Of a stretch of DNA of 64,000 nucleotides, positions 28,272 through 35,715 are shown piece after piece. Made by a program: the position numbers and the translations under genes. This stretch comes from G963663615 sp963663615 (GTDB lineage Bacteria > Bacteroidota > Ignavibacteria > Ignavibacteriales > Melioribacteraceae). How positions within the stretch are numbered: position 1 is the first letter of the stretch; each line of letters starts with the position of its first letter. The stretch spans positions 2,418,001 to 2,482,000 of the forward strand of contig OY760517.1 of the NCBI GenBank assembly GCA_963663615.1, read 5' to 3'. The notes below the pieces were generated by a model, which was not told the origin of the DNA, ran no database searches, and saw nothing but the letters and a program-made list of their open reading frames with translations.

Positions 28272-28324
28272 TTTTTATCCTGTTTATGAGAGTTTTATAG
28301 ATGTGTTATTTTCGGTTTAAAAAT

Positions 28325-28348
28325 AAAAATGGACGCCTTAAGCGTCCC
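28325..28348 (-). terminator. Terminator downstream of tRNA-Ala
   Basis: On the minus strand GGGACGC pairs with GCGTCC around TTAAG, followed by ATTTTTATTTTT. It lies just beyond the 3' end of the tRNA gene. Confidence 0.75.
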
Positions 28349-28355
28349 TAATGTG

Positions 28356-28428
<73 letters not shown>

Positions 28429-28614
28429 ATAATTTTTTTTGCAAAAAACGTGATTCCAAATTAACAAATTTTAGAGGCAAATTGCAATGAAAACATAATC
28501 TTATTTACATATGATTTACATTATTTTTGTTACCATTAACTTTTTGTCACTTAATTTTTCAATTGCAGTATTCAATTCTAAGCTTTATGTTTGTTAAAAA
28601 AACTATGCGGTACT

Positions 28615-29022
28615 ATGAAAAAAACTATTCTTTCTGTTTTAAGTTTAATCTGGATTGCAGCAATTCTTTCTACGGGTTGTGAAGACACAGTTACACAAGA
28701 TGACATCGACAGTGCAACAATCCCTGCCTCCAATGTTAGTTTCAGCAAACATATTCAACCGGTATTTAATGTTAAATGTAATTTTACAGGTTGCCACAAT
28801 ACTACTGATCGTGCTGGTGGGTTGGCTTTAACAAGTTATATTGAGGTTACATCCAATATTTCGGTGGTTGTTCCGGGTGATAGTGAAACTAGTGTAATGG
28901 TTTGGACAATAAATCGTGAAGCTGGTGGACGCAATATGCCCCCTCTGGGATATCCGGCTCTTACACAAAACCAAATTGATGGAATTACCACGTGGATTGA
29001 TGAAGGTGCCCAGGCAAATTAG
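28615..29022 (+). CDS. Lipoprotein, cytochrome c-like domain with CX4CH motif
   Basis: 135 aa from the ATG at 28615; an upstream TTG frame start adds only eight residues before the signal sequence. The signal peptide ends in a lipobox (AILSTGC), so the protein is probably lipid-anchored. The mature domain has VKCNFTGCHN, a CX4CH heme-type motif, and a downstream NMPP that could supply the methionine ligand. The end (LTQNQIDGITTWIDEGA) is the usual terminal helix of small cytochrome c domains. It likely binds heme c, though the spacing is one of the rarer types. The stop overlaps the start of the following GIY-YIG-like gene. Confidence 0.75.
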   Translation: MKKTILSVLSLIWIAAILSTGCEDTVTQDDIDSATIPASNVSFSKHIQPVFNVKCNFTGCHNTTDRAGGLALTSYIEVTSNISVVVPGDSETSVMVWTINREAGGRNMPPLGYPALTQNQIDGITTWIDEGAQAN

Positions 29023-29491
29023 TAACAGCGGTATATATCTACTCGAGTTTTACGTTGAAAACGATATTGAGCTGGAAAACATTAAAAAATTTCGGGGCAA
29101 AAAAATATGCCCCGGTTTTTATTATTACGCCGGTTCGGCACAAAAAAATCTTGTTTCTCGATTAAATCGTCACATTAAAAAAGAGAAGAAAATTCATTGG
29201 CATATTGACCACTTGTCTTCCCATACCAACTCCAGAATAACCAAAGTATTTATTGCCGAAAATGCACCTCGATCACTAGAATGTGAACTTGCCAACTACC
29301 TTAATAATACTGGAGCAGCAACATTTTTCCTGGATAACTTTGGCAATGGCGACTGTAATTCATGCGGCTCTCATTTGTTAAAGGCTGATAAGCCTGTTGA
29401 TTACAACCACTTATTATCTTTATACCATTTCACTACATCTCTCATTCCATCTTCCAGCGATATCTCTTGCTTCCAACCAAAATCCCTGTAA
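29000..29491 (+). CDS. GIY-YIG-like protein (DUF123 type)
   Basis: 163 aa from ATG 29000, the last ATG before the domain; the frame extends further upstream only inside the lipoprotein gene. The domain has SGIYLLEF, FYYYAGSAQKNLVSRLNRH, KKIHWHIDHL and a C-terminal CNSCGSHLL, matching DUF123, a GIY-YIG relative that in some archaea is fused to endonuclease III. The Y..YAGSA..NL..R signature gives the nuclease-like core. The start overlaps the upstream lipoprotein by 23 bp and the 3' end overlaps the convergent epimerase gene by 91 bp. Role in DNA repair is plausible but unproven. Confidence 0.8.
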   Translation: MKVPRQISNSGIYLLEFYVENDIELENIKKFRGKKICPGFYYYAGSAQKNLVSRLNRHIKKEKKIHWHIDHLSSHTNSRITKVFIAENAPRSLECELANYLNNTGAATFFLDNFGNGDCNSCGSHLLKADKPVDYNHLLSLYHFTTSLIPSSSDISCFQPKSL

Positions 29492-30387
29492 GCTTTTGAG
29501 GAATCGCATGTCCAGTAACTCTGCACAAAATCCCTGGCTTTTTCAATGTTGAAAGTAGCAGCCTGCTTCGAAAACATGGCAAAAAATTGTGCAATTGCTG
29601 CAACGCTGTAAACTACAGGATGCGGTATCTTTATATTTAAGGTTTTCTTACCAAAAGCTCCTTTCATTGCTTTTGATATTTGATACCAGTCATACATTTT
29701 TTCTGACCCAAGGAAATATATCTGCGAAGCTGATTTTTCACTTATTCCTGCCAAATATATACCGCGTACCAGGTCTTTAACATTGATAATGCTCACCTGC
29801 TTTTTATCAAATCCAATAAACGTCATAATACCCATTTTTACCGCTTTAAACATCTGGTAAATTTCAGTATCTCTTTCACCGTAAACAGCAGGAGGTCTAA
29901 TAACCGCAATTGGCAGTTTATCCATATAGGTTCTCACCAACTTTTCCTGCATATCCTTACTCTTGCCATAACGGGTAATAGGATTATTTTCATCATTTTC
30001 CGTTTTTGTGTGCTCTGCAGTTGAAGGTCCGGCAGCAGTTTGACTACTCACCACAACAATCTTATTAATATTTTTGTTAACTTCTAACAAAACTTCCAAA
30101 AGATTTTTTGTTGTTTCAACGTTCCCATTAATGTAGTCTTCCATTTTTTTTGCTTTAACTACACCGGCAACATGAAATAAATAATTTGCGTCTTTTAGAA
30201 CTTTTTTTAGGGATTCCGCGTCGTTTAATCCTGAGTCTATAATTTCCAGGTCTTTGTTCTGTAGCCAGCGAAGATTACTGGTTTTACGAGTTATACAAAT
30301 TACTTTGTGTCCGTTCTCTAATAGAAGATCGGCTAAATGGCTTCCAATAAAACCGGTTGCACCGGTTAAAACTGATACAGGTTTCAT
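29401..30387 (-). CDS. NAD-dependent epimerase/dehydratase; candidate ceramide reductase
   Basis: 328 aa from ATG 30387 (a GTG four codons earlier is possible). This is an extended short-chain dehydrogenase: nucleotide motif TGATGFIGSH at about 8-17, YGKSK with the catalytic Tyr and Lys in the middle, and PPAVYGERDTEIYQM after it. The gene is divergent from a serine palmitoyltransferase across a 127-bp gap. In Caulobacter the enzyme CerR, a member of this family encoded with Spt, reduces the 3-oxo group during ceramide synthesis, so the same role is inferred here. A nucleotide-sugar or sterol-type substrate is the main alternative. Confidence 0.85.
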   Translation of the reverse strand: MKPVSVLTGATGFIGSHLADLLLENGHKVICITRKTSNLRWLQNKDLEIIDSGLNDAESLKKVLKDANYLFHVAGVVKAKKMEDYINGNVETTKNLLEVLLEVNKNINKIVVVSSQTAAGPSTAEHTKTENDENNPITRYGKSKDMQEKLVRTYMDKLPIAVIRPPAVYGERDTEIYQMFKAVKMGIMTFIGFDKKQVSIINVKDLVRGIYLAGISEKSASQIYFLGSEKMYDWYQISKAMKGAFGKKTLNIKIPHPVVYSVAAIAQFFAMFSKQAATFNIEKARDFVQSYWTCDSSKAYRDFGWKQEISLEDGMRDVVKWYKDNKWL

Positions 30388-30514
30388 ATACTTGTTCACT
30401 TTTTACGATTTACTTAAAATTGATTTTAAGGTATTTTTAATATAATTTTACTTTTTAAATAGGTTGTAAAAATAAGAAATTGAAAATATAAATATAATTA
30501 TCCGGAGGAATAAT

Positions 30515-31705
30515 TTGGATTTATTCAAGAAATGTTATGATTTCACCCGAGCTGATGAGATTAAGGCATTGGGAATTTATCCTTATTTTAGAGCCATCGA
30601 AGAAAATGAAGGCCCAGTGGTTTGCATTGAAGGCGAAAAAAAGATTATGGCTGGCTCTAATAACTATTTAGGATTAACTGCTCATCCCAAAGTTAAAGAA
30701 GCTGCAATTAAAGCTATTGAGAAATATGGAACAGGCTGCTCTGGCTCACGATATTTAACCGGAACCCTTGACCTCCATGAAGAACTTGAAATAAGATTGG
30801 CAAAATTTTTTGGCAAAGAATCGGTATTGCTTTTTAGCACCGGTTACCAAACTGCACAAGGTATTATACCTACATTGGTACAACGTGGCGATTATGTTAT
30901 CTCGGATAAAGATAATCATGCCTGTATTGTTGCTGGTAACCTTATGGCAAGAGGTGCTACTGCCGAATTACTTCGGTACCGACATACCGATATGGATGAC
31001 CTTGAAAGAGTATTAAAAAAAGTACCGGAAGATGCTGGTAAACTTATTGTAAGTGATGGCGTATTTTCAACCGGTGGTGAAATTGTTGACTTACCAAAAC
31101 TTGCTGAACTTGCAAAAAAATATAACGCTCGTTTACTTGTTGATGATGCTCACTCGGTTGGAGTTATTGGTAAAGGAGGAAGAGGTACCGCAAGCGAATT
31201 TGATTTGGTTGACCAGGTTGATCTTACTATGGGCACTTTCAGCAAAACTTTTGCTTCTCTGGGTGGTTTTGTTGCTGGTGATGCCAAAGTAATTGACTAC
31301 ATAAAACATCACGCTGCCGCACTAATTTTCAGTGCTTCTCCTACCCCTTCTTCTGTGGCTGCTGCACTTGCCGCTCTCGATATTCTTGAAGAAGAACCTT
31401 GGCGTGTTGAAAAACTGATTAGCAATGCTGACAGGATTCGTGATGGTTTTAAAAATGCCGGCTTCCATATTATTGAAGGTAGAACTGCTATTGTACCGGT
31501 TATTGTTGGTGACGATGATACTGCATTTAAAATGTGGAGAATGTTATACGACCGCGGTATATTTGTTAATGTATTTATTTCACCTGGCGTTCCTCCGGGA
31601 AGACAAATGATGCGTACCAGTTATATGGCTACTCACGAGGAAGAACATCTGGACTATATTATAGATACATTTAAACAAGTTGGTACCGAATTGGGTCTTG
31701 TTTAA
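30515..31705 (+). CDS. spt: Serine palmitoyltransferase
   Basis: 396 aa. Translation starts at TTG 30515, chosen because GGAGG (30504-30508) stands 6 bp upstream and no ATG is available. It is a PLP-dependent alpha-oxoamine synthase: YPYFRAIEENEGP, NNYLGLTAHPKV, KYGTGCSGSRYLTGT, VDDAHSVGVIG and GTFSKTFASLGGF, where the Lys binds PLP. The N-terminal IYPYFR segment and overall pattern match bacterial serine palmitoyltransferases such as that of Bacteroides better than KBL or BioF. It condenses serine with an acyl-CoA to give 3-ketosphinganine in the first step of sphingolipid synthesis. Neighbouring genes fit the rest of ceramide formation. Confidence 0.9.
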   Translation: MDLFKKCYDFTRADEIKALGIYPYFRAIEENEGPVVCIEGEKKIMAGSNNYLGLTAHPKVKEAAIKAIEKYGTGCSGSRYLTGTLDLHEELEIRLAKFFGKESVLLFSTGYQTAQGIIPTLVQRGDYVISDKDNHACIVAGNLMARGATAELLRYRHTDMDDLERVLKKVPEDAGKLIVSDGVFSTGGEIVDLPKLAELAKKYNARLLVDDAHSVGVIGKGGRGTASEFDLVDQVDLTMGTFSKTFASLGGFVAGDAKVIDYIKHHAAALIFSASPTPSSVAAALAALDILEEEPWRVEKLISNADRIRDGFKNAGFHIIEGRTAIVPVIVGDDDTAFKMWRMLYDRGIFVNVFISPGVPPGRQMMRTSYMATHEEEHLDYIIDTFKQVGTELGLV

Positions 31706-31721
31706 TTTTTTGAAATACTAC

Positions 31722-31753
31722 GGGGGCGATTTTTTTTATCGCCTCTGTTTTTA
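31722..31753 (+). terminator. Terminator or attenuator between spt and the GNAT-like gene
   Basis: GGCGAT (31725-31730) and ATCGCC (31738-31743) form a perfect 6-bp stem, extendable to GGGGGCGAT/ATCGCCTCT with mismatches, followed by GTTTTTAT. The following gene lies only 50 bp on in the same direction, so partial read-through is likely. Confidence 0.6.
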
Positions 31754-31803
31754 TATTCCAAACTCTTTTGTAAATGGAGTTTTTCAAGCTACGGAGTTCT
31801 AAA

Positions 31804-32925
31804 ATGAGCGATATTAAAATTGTTTCGGTTAACAATAAATCTCTCCTGAACAAATTTATAAAGTTCCCGTTTGAGGTTTATAAAGATGATCCAAACTGGG
31901 TTGCCCCTCTTAACTTTGAAAGAAAACAGTTTTTTAATCCTGAAAAAAATCCTTTCTACGAACATGCCGAAATGGATCTGTTCCTTGCCTTCAAAGGTGA
32001 AAAGTTAGCGGGTAGAATTGCTGCTATCAAAAATAGTATTCATAATGATCTGCATGAAGATAAACTGGGTTTCTTTGGTTTTTACGAGGTATTCAATGAC
32101 CAGGAAGTTAGTGATGCTATGCTTGACCACTGTAAGGTTTGGCTTAAGGAACGCGGACTCGATTCCATGCGCGGACCTGTTAGTCCCTCTATGAATGAAG
32201 ACCATTCTATTCTTCTTGAAGGAAGAGACGGTCCACCACGTGTTGGGATGGCTTATACTCCTGAATATTATCAACCATTGCTGGAAAATTATGGACTTAA
32301 AAAAGCAAAGGATTTGCTGGCTTTCAAAATTGAGTACGATAAAATTATCAAGATGGAAAAGCTGCACCGTGTTGCAAAACTGGCAAAGGAACGCTACAAA
32401 ATGGTTGTTCGCCCCGTTAACATGAAGGACTTTAAAGGCGAGCTAAATAAATTCAAAATGATTTATAACAAAGCATGGGAAAAGAACTGGGGTTTTGTAC
32501 CACTTACCGATGCTGAAATTGATAAAATGGCGGATGATTATAAACAGATAATTGATCCACGCTTGGTGCTATTCGCTGAGATTGACGGTGAAACCGTAGG
32601 TGCTGCTTTAACTGTACCCGACTTTAATCTTATCCTTCAGAAAATGAACGGTAAACTCTTCCCTTTTAATTTCCTTAAACTATTTACCCAAAAGAAAAAT
32701 GTAAACTGGTTAAGGATTATTACACTGGGTCTGCTTAAGGAACAGCGTAACAAAGGACTTGATGCAGTTCTTTATACCGAAATTATGAAGAGAGGTGCCG
32801 ACCTTGGTTACAGGTTAGCCGAAGCAAGCTGGATTCTTGAAGACAACCAGATGATGATACGTGGTGCCGAAGCTATGGGTGCCCACATCTACCGCAAGTA
32901 CAGAATTTACGAAACTGAGATTTAA
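31804..32925 (+). CDS. GNAT-like acyltransferase; candidate bacterial ceramide synthase
   Basis: 373 aa from ATG 31804, chosen because GGAG stands 8 bp upstream; an ATG ten codons earlier has no such site. N-terminal segments PFEVYKDDPNWVAPL and NPFYEHAEMDLFLA and the later GRIAAI, RGPVSPSMNEDHSILL and LRIITLGLLKEQRNKGLDA are typical of a long GNAT-like family common in Bacteroidota. The QRNKG stretch fits the acyl-CoA pyrophosphate loop. In Caulobacter bCerS, a GNAT-type protein, N-acylates the sphingoid base, and this gene is directly downstream of a serine palmitoyltransferase gene, so the same role is inferred. Confidence in the fold is high, in the substrate moderate. Confidence 0.8.
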   Translation: MSDIKIVSVNNKSLLNKFIKFPFEVYKDDPNWVAPLNFERKQFFNPEKNPFYEHAEMDLFLAFKGEKLAGRIAAIKNSIHNDLHEDKLGFFGFYEVFNDQEVSDAMLDHCKVWLKERGLDSMRGPVSPSMNEDHSILLEGRDGPPRVGMAYTPEYYQPLLENYGLKKAKDLLAFKIEYDKIIKMEKLHRVAKLAKERYKMVVRPVNMKDFKGELNKFKMIYNKAWEKNWGFVPLTDAEIDKMADDYKQIIDPRLVLFAEIDGETVGAALTVPDFNLILQKMNGKLFPFNFLKLFTQKKNVNWLRIITLGLLKEQRNKGLDAVLYTEIMKRGADLGYRLAEASWILEDNQMMIRGAEAMGAHIYRKYRIYETEI

Positions 32926-33225
32926 TATATAACGCAAATTTGTGGTAACCCATGACTTTAGTCGTGGGTTACGAATGTACGACTCCAGCCCACGAATTTA
33001 TTCGTGGGAGTATATAGACATGTGGTAATACCAGCCATAAGATGTCGGCAAAGGACTGCCGACCTACGTAGCAGTATTAAAATAAGTAAGGGCGATTCAT
33101 GAATTGCCCCTACAAAATTGTGGTATTGAATGTCACGGACCACGTTAGTGTTTCAACAAAACAGTAAAGTCTTGATTACAAAAGAGTAACTGCTACGCAG
33201 TATTAATTCGTTTCGTTGTATTAGT

Positions 33226-33260
33226 GCTACACAAGAGTAATCGCTACGCGATATATAAAA
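33226..33260. repeat. 35-bp direct repeat, copy 1 (ATCGC-TAC-GCGAT hairpin)
   Basis: Begins GCTACACAAGAGTAATCGCT and ends GCGATATATAAAA. It differs at a single base from 33768-33802. Each copy holds the mini-hairpin ATCGC-TAC-GCGAT. A related partial copy near 33181-33200 has ACTGC-TAC-GCAGT, where both arms change together and pairing is kept. Confidence 0.8.
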
Positions 33261-33387
33261 CCCGGCATGCCCTACAAAGATGATATTGTTATAGTCCCGG
33301 AGGGACGGAATATTGGTTTACCTGCCATGAATTGTTGGTAGAAGGTTGCCGACATACAAAACCCATATAGCGTGTTTTGAAATGACC

Positions 33388-33513
33388 TCAAGTATTTTGC
33401 GTTTAGAAAATCTAGATGAATTGGTGTTAAGCGGAATATGATGTTTGAGCAACGGAGTTGTGAGTTTCATATTCCGTAACTAATTCATATGGATTTTTAG
33501 CTAAATACTTGCA
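33388..33513. repeat. 125-bp imperfect palindrome
   Basis: The left arm (33388-33442) and the reverse complement of the right arm (33466-33513) align along their whole length with short gaps: CAAGTATTT, AAAATC..ATGAATT and CGGAATATGA recur in both. The loop holds a second hairpin, GCAAC-GGA-GTTGT (33449-33461). It could be a MITE-like element or a structured RNA. Confidence 0.75.
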
Positions 33514-33767
33514 GTCTTGATTTTCTTTGCAACTTTCTTGTATCAAGTTTACCCGCCATGGAGGGCAGAAGAAAGTGGTAGGAATATTTAGCAACATTCC
33601 TGATTGATTAAGAAATCAATGGAGTAGATGTTATCATAATTTACTCGCCTCTTAAAAGACGTAGAGAAATACAGGGTATTACCTGTTGCGGATTATTCCA
33701 TAATATATTTGTGCACCTATTCCGTTAAGGAGTGGTTTTTGACAGCAGGGTGTATCAACCTTTCTAC

Positions 33768-33802
33768 GCTACACAAGATTAATCGCTACGCGATATATAA
33801 AA
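33768..33802. repeat. 35-bp direct repeat, copy 2
   Basis: Same as 33226-33260 except for one base (AAGATT in place of AAGAGT). It directly abuts the porD terminator hairpin. Confidence 0.8.
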
Positions 33803-33832
33803 AATCCGCATTCCGGTAAACAGAATGCGGAT
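33798..33832 (-). terminator. Rho-independent terminator of porD
   Basis: ATCCGCATTC (33804-33813) and GAATGCGGAT (33823-33832) form a perfect 10-bp stem. On the minus strand it is followed by TTTTTATAT. It lies 28 bp beyond the porD stop codon. Confidence 0.85.
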
Positions 33833-33860
33833 AAAAATCATAAACCAAAAATCAAAAAAT

Positions 33861-34751
33861 CTATTTAAGTCCCAGCCCCTGATCCCATTTGGAAGTATTT
33901 GCAGGGTTAATTCTTTTTAGTTTACTAAATACACTTTTATCAGGATAATCCTTGAGGTATTTTACAATTTCACCAGCTTTTGCATCAAAGAATACTTTAA
34001 GCAATACACTACGCTGATCAACTTTTGATTTTTTTGCGGTAAGATGATTAACGAGCTTTACAATGTTTCTGTGAGCAACCTTTTTATCTTGTGCATAAAG
34101 ATCAAGACCATTAAAATGGTAATCCATAACATCAGCTCTAAATTCATTATACGTTGCGTTATTTAACTCGTCAACCAATCTGCGTTTATTGTAGGCAGAA
34201 CTTTTACTTATCCATGCATCTGAGTACGCACTACTACCACCTCTAACAGCTATATCAAGAGCTTTTGCAAATGAGGATGATCCACCATGAGGGTCCGGAC
34301 CGTAAGAATCCATATCCAGCCCAATAATCAATAAAGCATAATAGTCCAGAAAGCTGGTTAACGAATTAAACGAGTAGGAATCATAGTAAAATGTTTGATT
34401 CGGTTCGTAAACAAACTCCCAAGTGTTATCCATGGTAGTAAACATAAGCGAAACACTTTGTGATTCGTTTATTGGACGCTGGCTTGTAATTACAACCTGA
34501 GCAGTATAATTCATATTATCGCTTCCACCAGTCATAAAAATTTCAAACCGGCAATTAATTTTTGGAAACTCCCAGTTTATATCACTGAATTTGTTTCTAT
34601 TAAGATAATCAGAAACAACACTCTCAAATTTCACTAGTCTGTCTCTTGTTTTGGAAGGTAGATTATCCAAATGAACTTTAACAGTAGCATTCAGTTCCTG
34701 CCCAACCATTATTCCGGCAAAGATCATCATTAACAAGATTAGTTTTTTCAT
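33861..34751 (-). CDS. porD: PorD-like T9SS-associated protein (DUF4835)
   Basis: 296 aa with a signal peptide (MKKLILLMMIFAGIMVGQ). The mature start ELNATVKVHLDNLPSKTRD, the middle ITSQRPINESQSVSLMF, YYALLIIGLDMDSYGPDPHGG and the end KWDQGLGLK follow the DUF4835 pattern, a family that databases name PorD, associated with type IX secretion. The exact role of PorD in the secreton is poorly known. Its presence fits the several T9SS cargo genes in this window. It is a single-gene unit divergent from the outer-membrane pair at 34894. Confidence 0.85.
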   Translation of the reverse strand: MKKLILLMMIFAGIMVGQELNATVKVHLDNLPSKTRDRLVKFESVVSDYLNRNKFSDINWEFPKINCRFEIFMTGGSDNMNYTAQVVITSQRPINESQSVSLMFTTMDNTWEFVYEPNQTFYYDSYSFNSLTSFLDYYALLIIGLDMDSYGPDPHGGSSSFAKALDIAVRGGSSAYSDAWISKSSAYNKRRLVDELNNATYNEFRADVMDYHFNGLDLYAQDKKVAHRNIVKLVNHLTAKKSKVDQRSVLLKVFFDAKAGEIVKYLKDYPDKSVFSKLKRINPANTSKWDQGLGLK

Positions 34752-34893
34752 TTTTTATCCAAGCCCAGTTTATTAATATTCAATATTTTTTCTCTATTTA
34801 TTTTGTGTTTAATTTAATAAATTATTCTTCGTAATGCTCAATTATTATACCGGAATTGAGTTATATAAATTTAAATAGGGGTATAAAAAGTAA

Positions 34894-35715
34894 ATGAAGG
34901 CTTTATTTACAGGGGTTTACATCATTTTGGGGCTGATGTTTTTGCCTACGATTTGTATTGCCCAATTTGAGGCGGGTACTGATAATGCAGCCTTAAGTTT
35001 TGCAGCCACAACAACAAGAGTTAACGCCTCGGTGCTACAAAACAACCCTGCTTTAATTACACAAATAAACCATATTTCAGGTGGAATTGACTATACTCCT
35101 TCCCCCTTCGGCTTAAATGAATTACGTCAAGGAAACGCATCTTTCTTCTATCCATTACAGGATATTACTTTATCAACCGGCTACAGTAATTACGGCTTTG
35201 AGCTATATAGTGAGAATCGTTTTTATATTGGTTCAGGATACGAATTCAATCAATATTTTGCAGCAGGGATAACGCTTGTGTACCATAATCTTTCAATCAG
35301 CAATTATGGTGAAGCTAATGCTATATATCCAATTTTGGGTGGAACAATTAAGTACTCGGAGTCTCTTTCCGGCGGAATTGTAATAATAAACCCTTTCAAT
35401 GCCTCTCCCGGTAATACCGAAGACCAGTTGCCTGTAATTTTTCGGGTGGGAGTTAATTATTGTCCTGTTAAAAGTACAGCACTGTATTTATCAATAGAAA
35501 AAGAGAATGATTATCCTGTTTCACCAAAGTTTGGTGTTGAATATATACCTGTAAAATATCTTAAATTGCGGGTTGGAACTTCCAGTGAGCCTGATATATA
35601 TACTGCTGGTTTTGGCATACTCTATGATATATTCCAAATAGACTACGCTTTAGTATTGCACAATATACTTGGCAATACTCATCAATTTGGAATACAAATA
35701 GGGTTTATACAATGA
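34894..35715 (+). CDS. Putative outer-membrane beta-barrel protein
   Basis: 273 aa with a signal peptide (cleavage near FLPTICIAQ). After FEAGTDNAALSFAATTTR the mature protein has NPA and many amphipathic strands with aromatic ends (GIDYTPSPFGLNELRQG, YFAAGITLVYHNLSIS, THQFGIQIGFIQ). The pattern recalls PorV/PorQ-like barrels, with the early NNPALI element. The stop codon overlaps the start of the next gene by 4 bp (ATGA), so the two are translationally coupled. No exact family assigned. Confidence 0.7.
   Translation: MKALFTGVYIILGLMFLPTICIAQFEAGTDNAALSFAATTTRVNASVLQNNPALITQINHISGGIDYTPSPFGLNELRQGNASFFYPLQDITLSTGYSNYGFELYSENRFYIGSGYEFNQYFAAGITLVYHNLSISNYGEANAIYPILGGTIKYSESLSGGIVIINPFNASPGNTEDQLPVIFRVGVNYCPVKSTALYLSIEKENDYPVSPKFGVEYIPVKYLKLRVGTSSEPDIYTAGFGILYDIFQIDYALVLHNILGNTHQFGIQIGFIQ

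Larger units (their letters stand above)
32926..33860. repeat. Repeat island: at least seven palindromic elements in 930 bp, no gene
   Basis: No ORF of note. Hairpins seen: GTAACCCATGAC/GTCGTGGGTTAC (32945-32972), CCCACGAA/TTCGTGGG (32989-33008), GTCGGCA/TGCCGAC (33044-33063), GTAAGGGCGATTC/GAATTGCCCCTAC (33086-33113), GTCCC/GGGAC (33294-33306), a long palindrome (33388-33513), and direct repeats at 33226-33260 and 33768-33802. It separates the ceramide genes from porD, which end toward it from both sides. Such mixed palindromes are typical of dispersed REP-like repeats. Confidence 0.8.

Noticed and set aside
33388..33513. Resemblance of the long palindrome to an integron attC site
   Set aside because: The arms carry GTT left and AAC right, the reverse of the expected R box order, and no integrase or cassette array is present.
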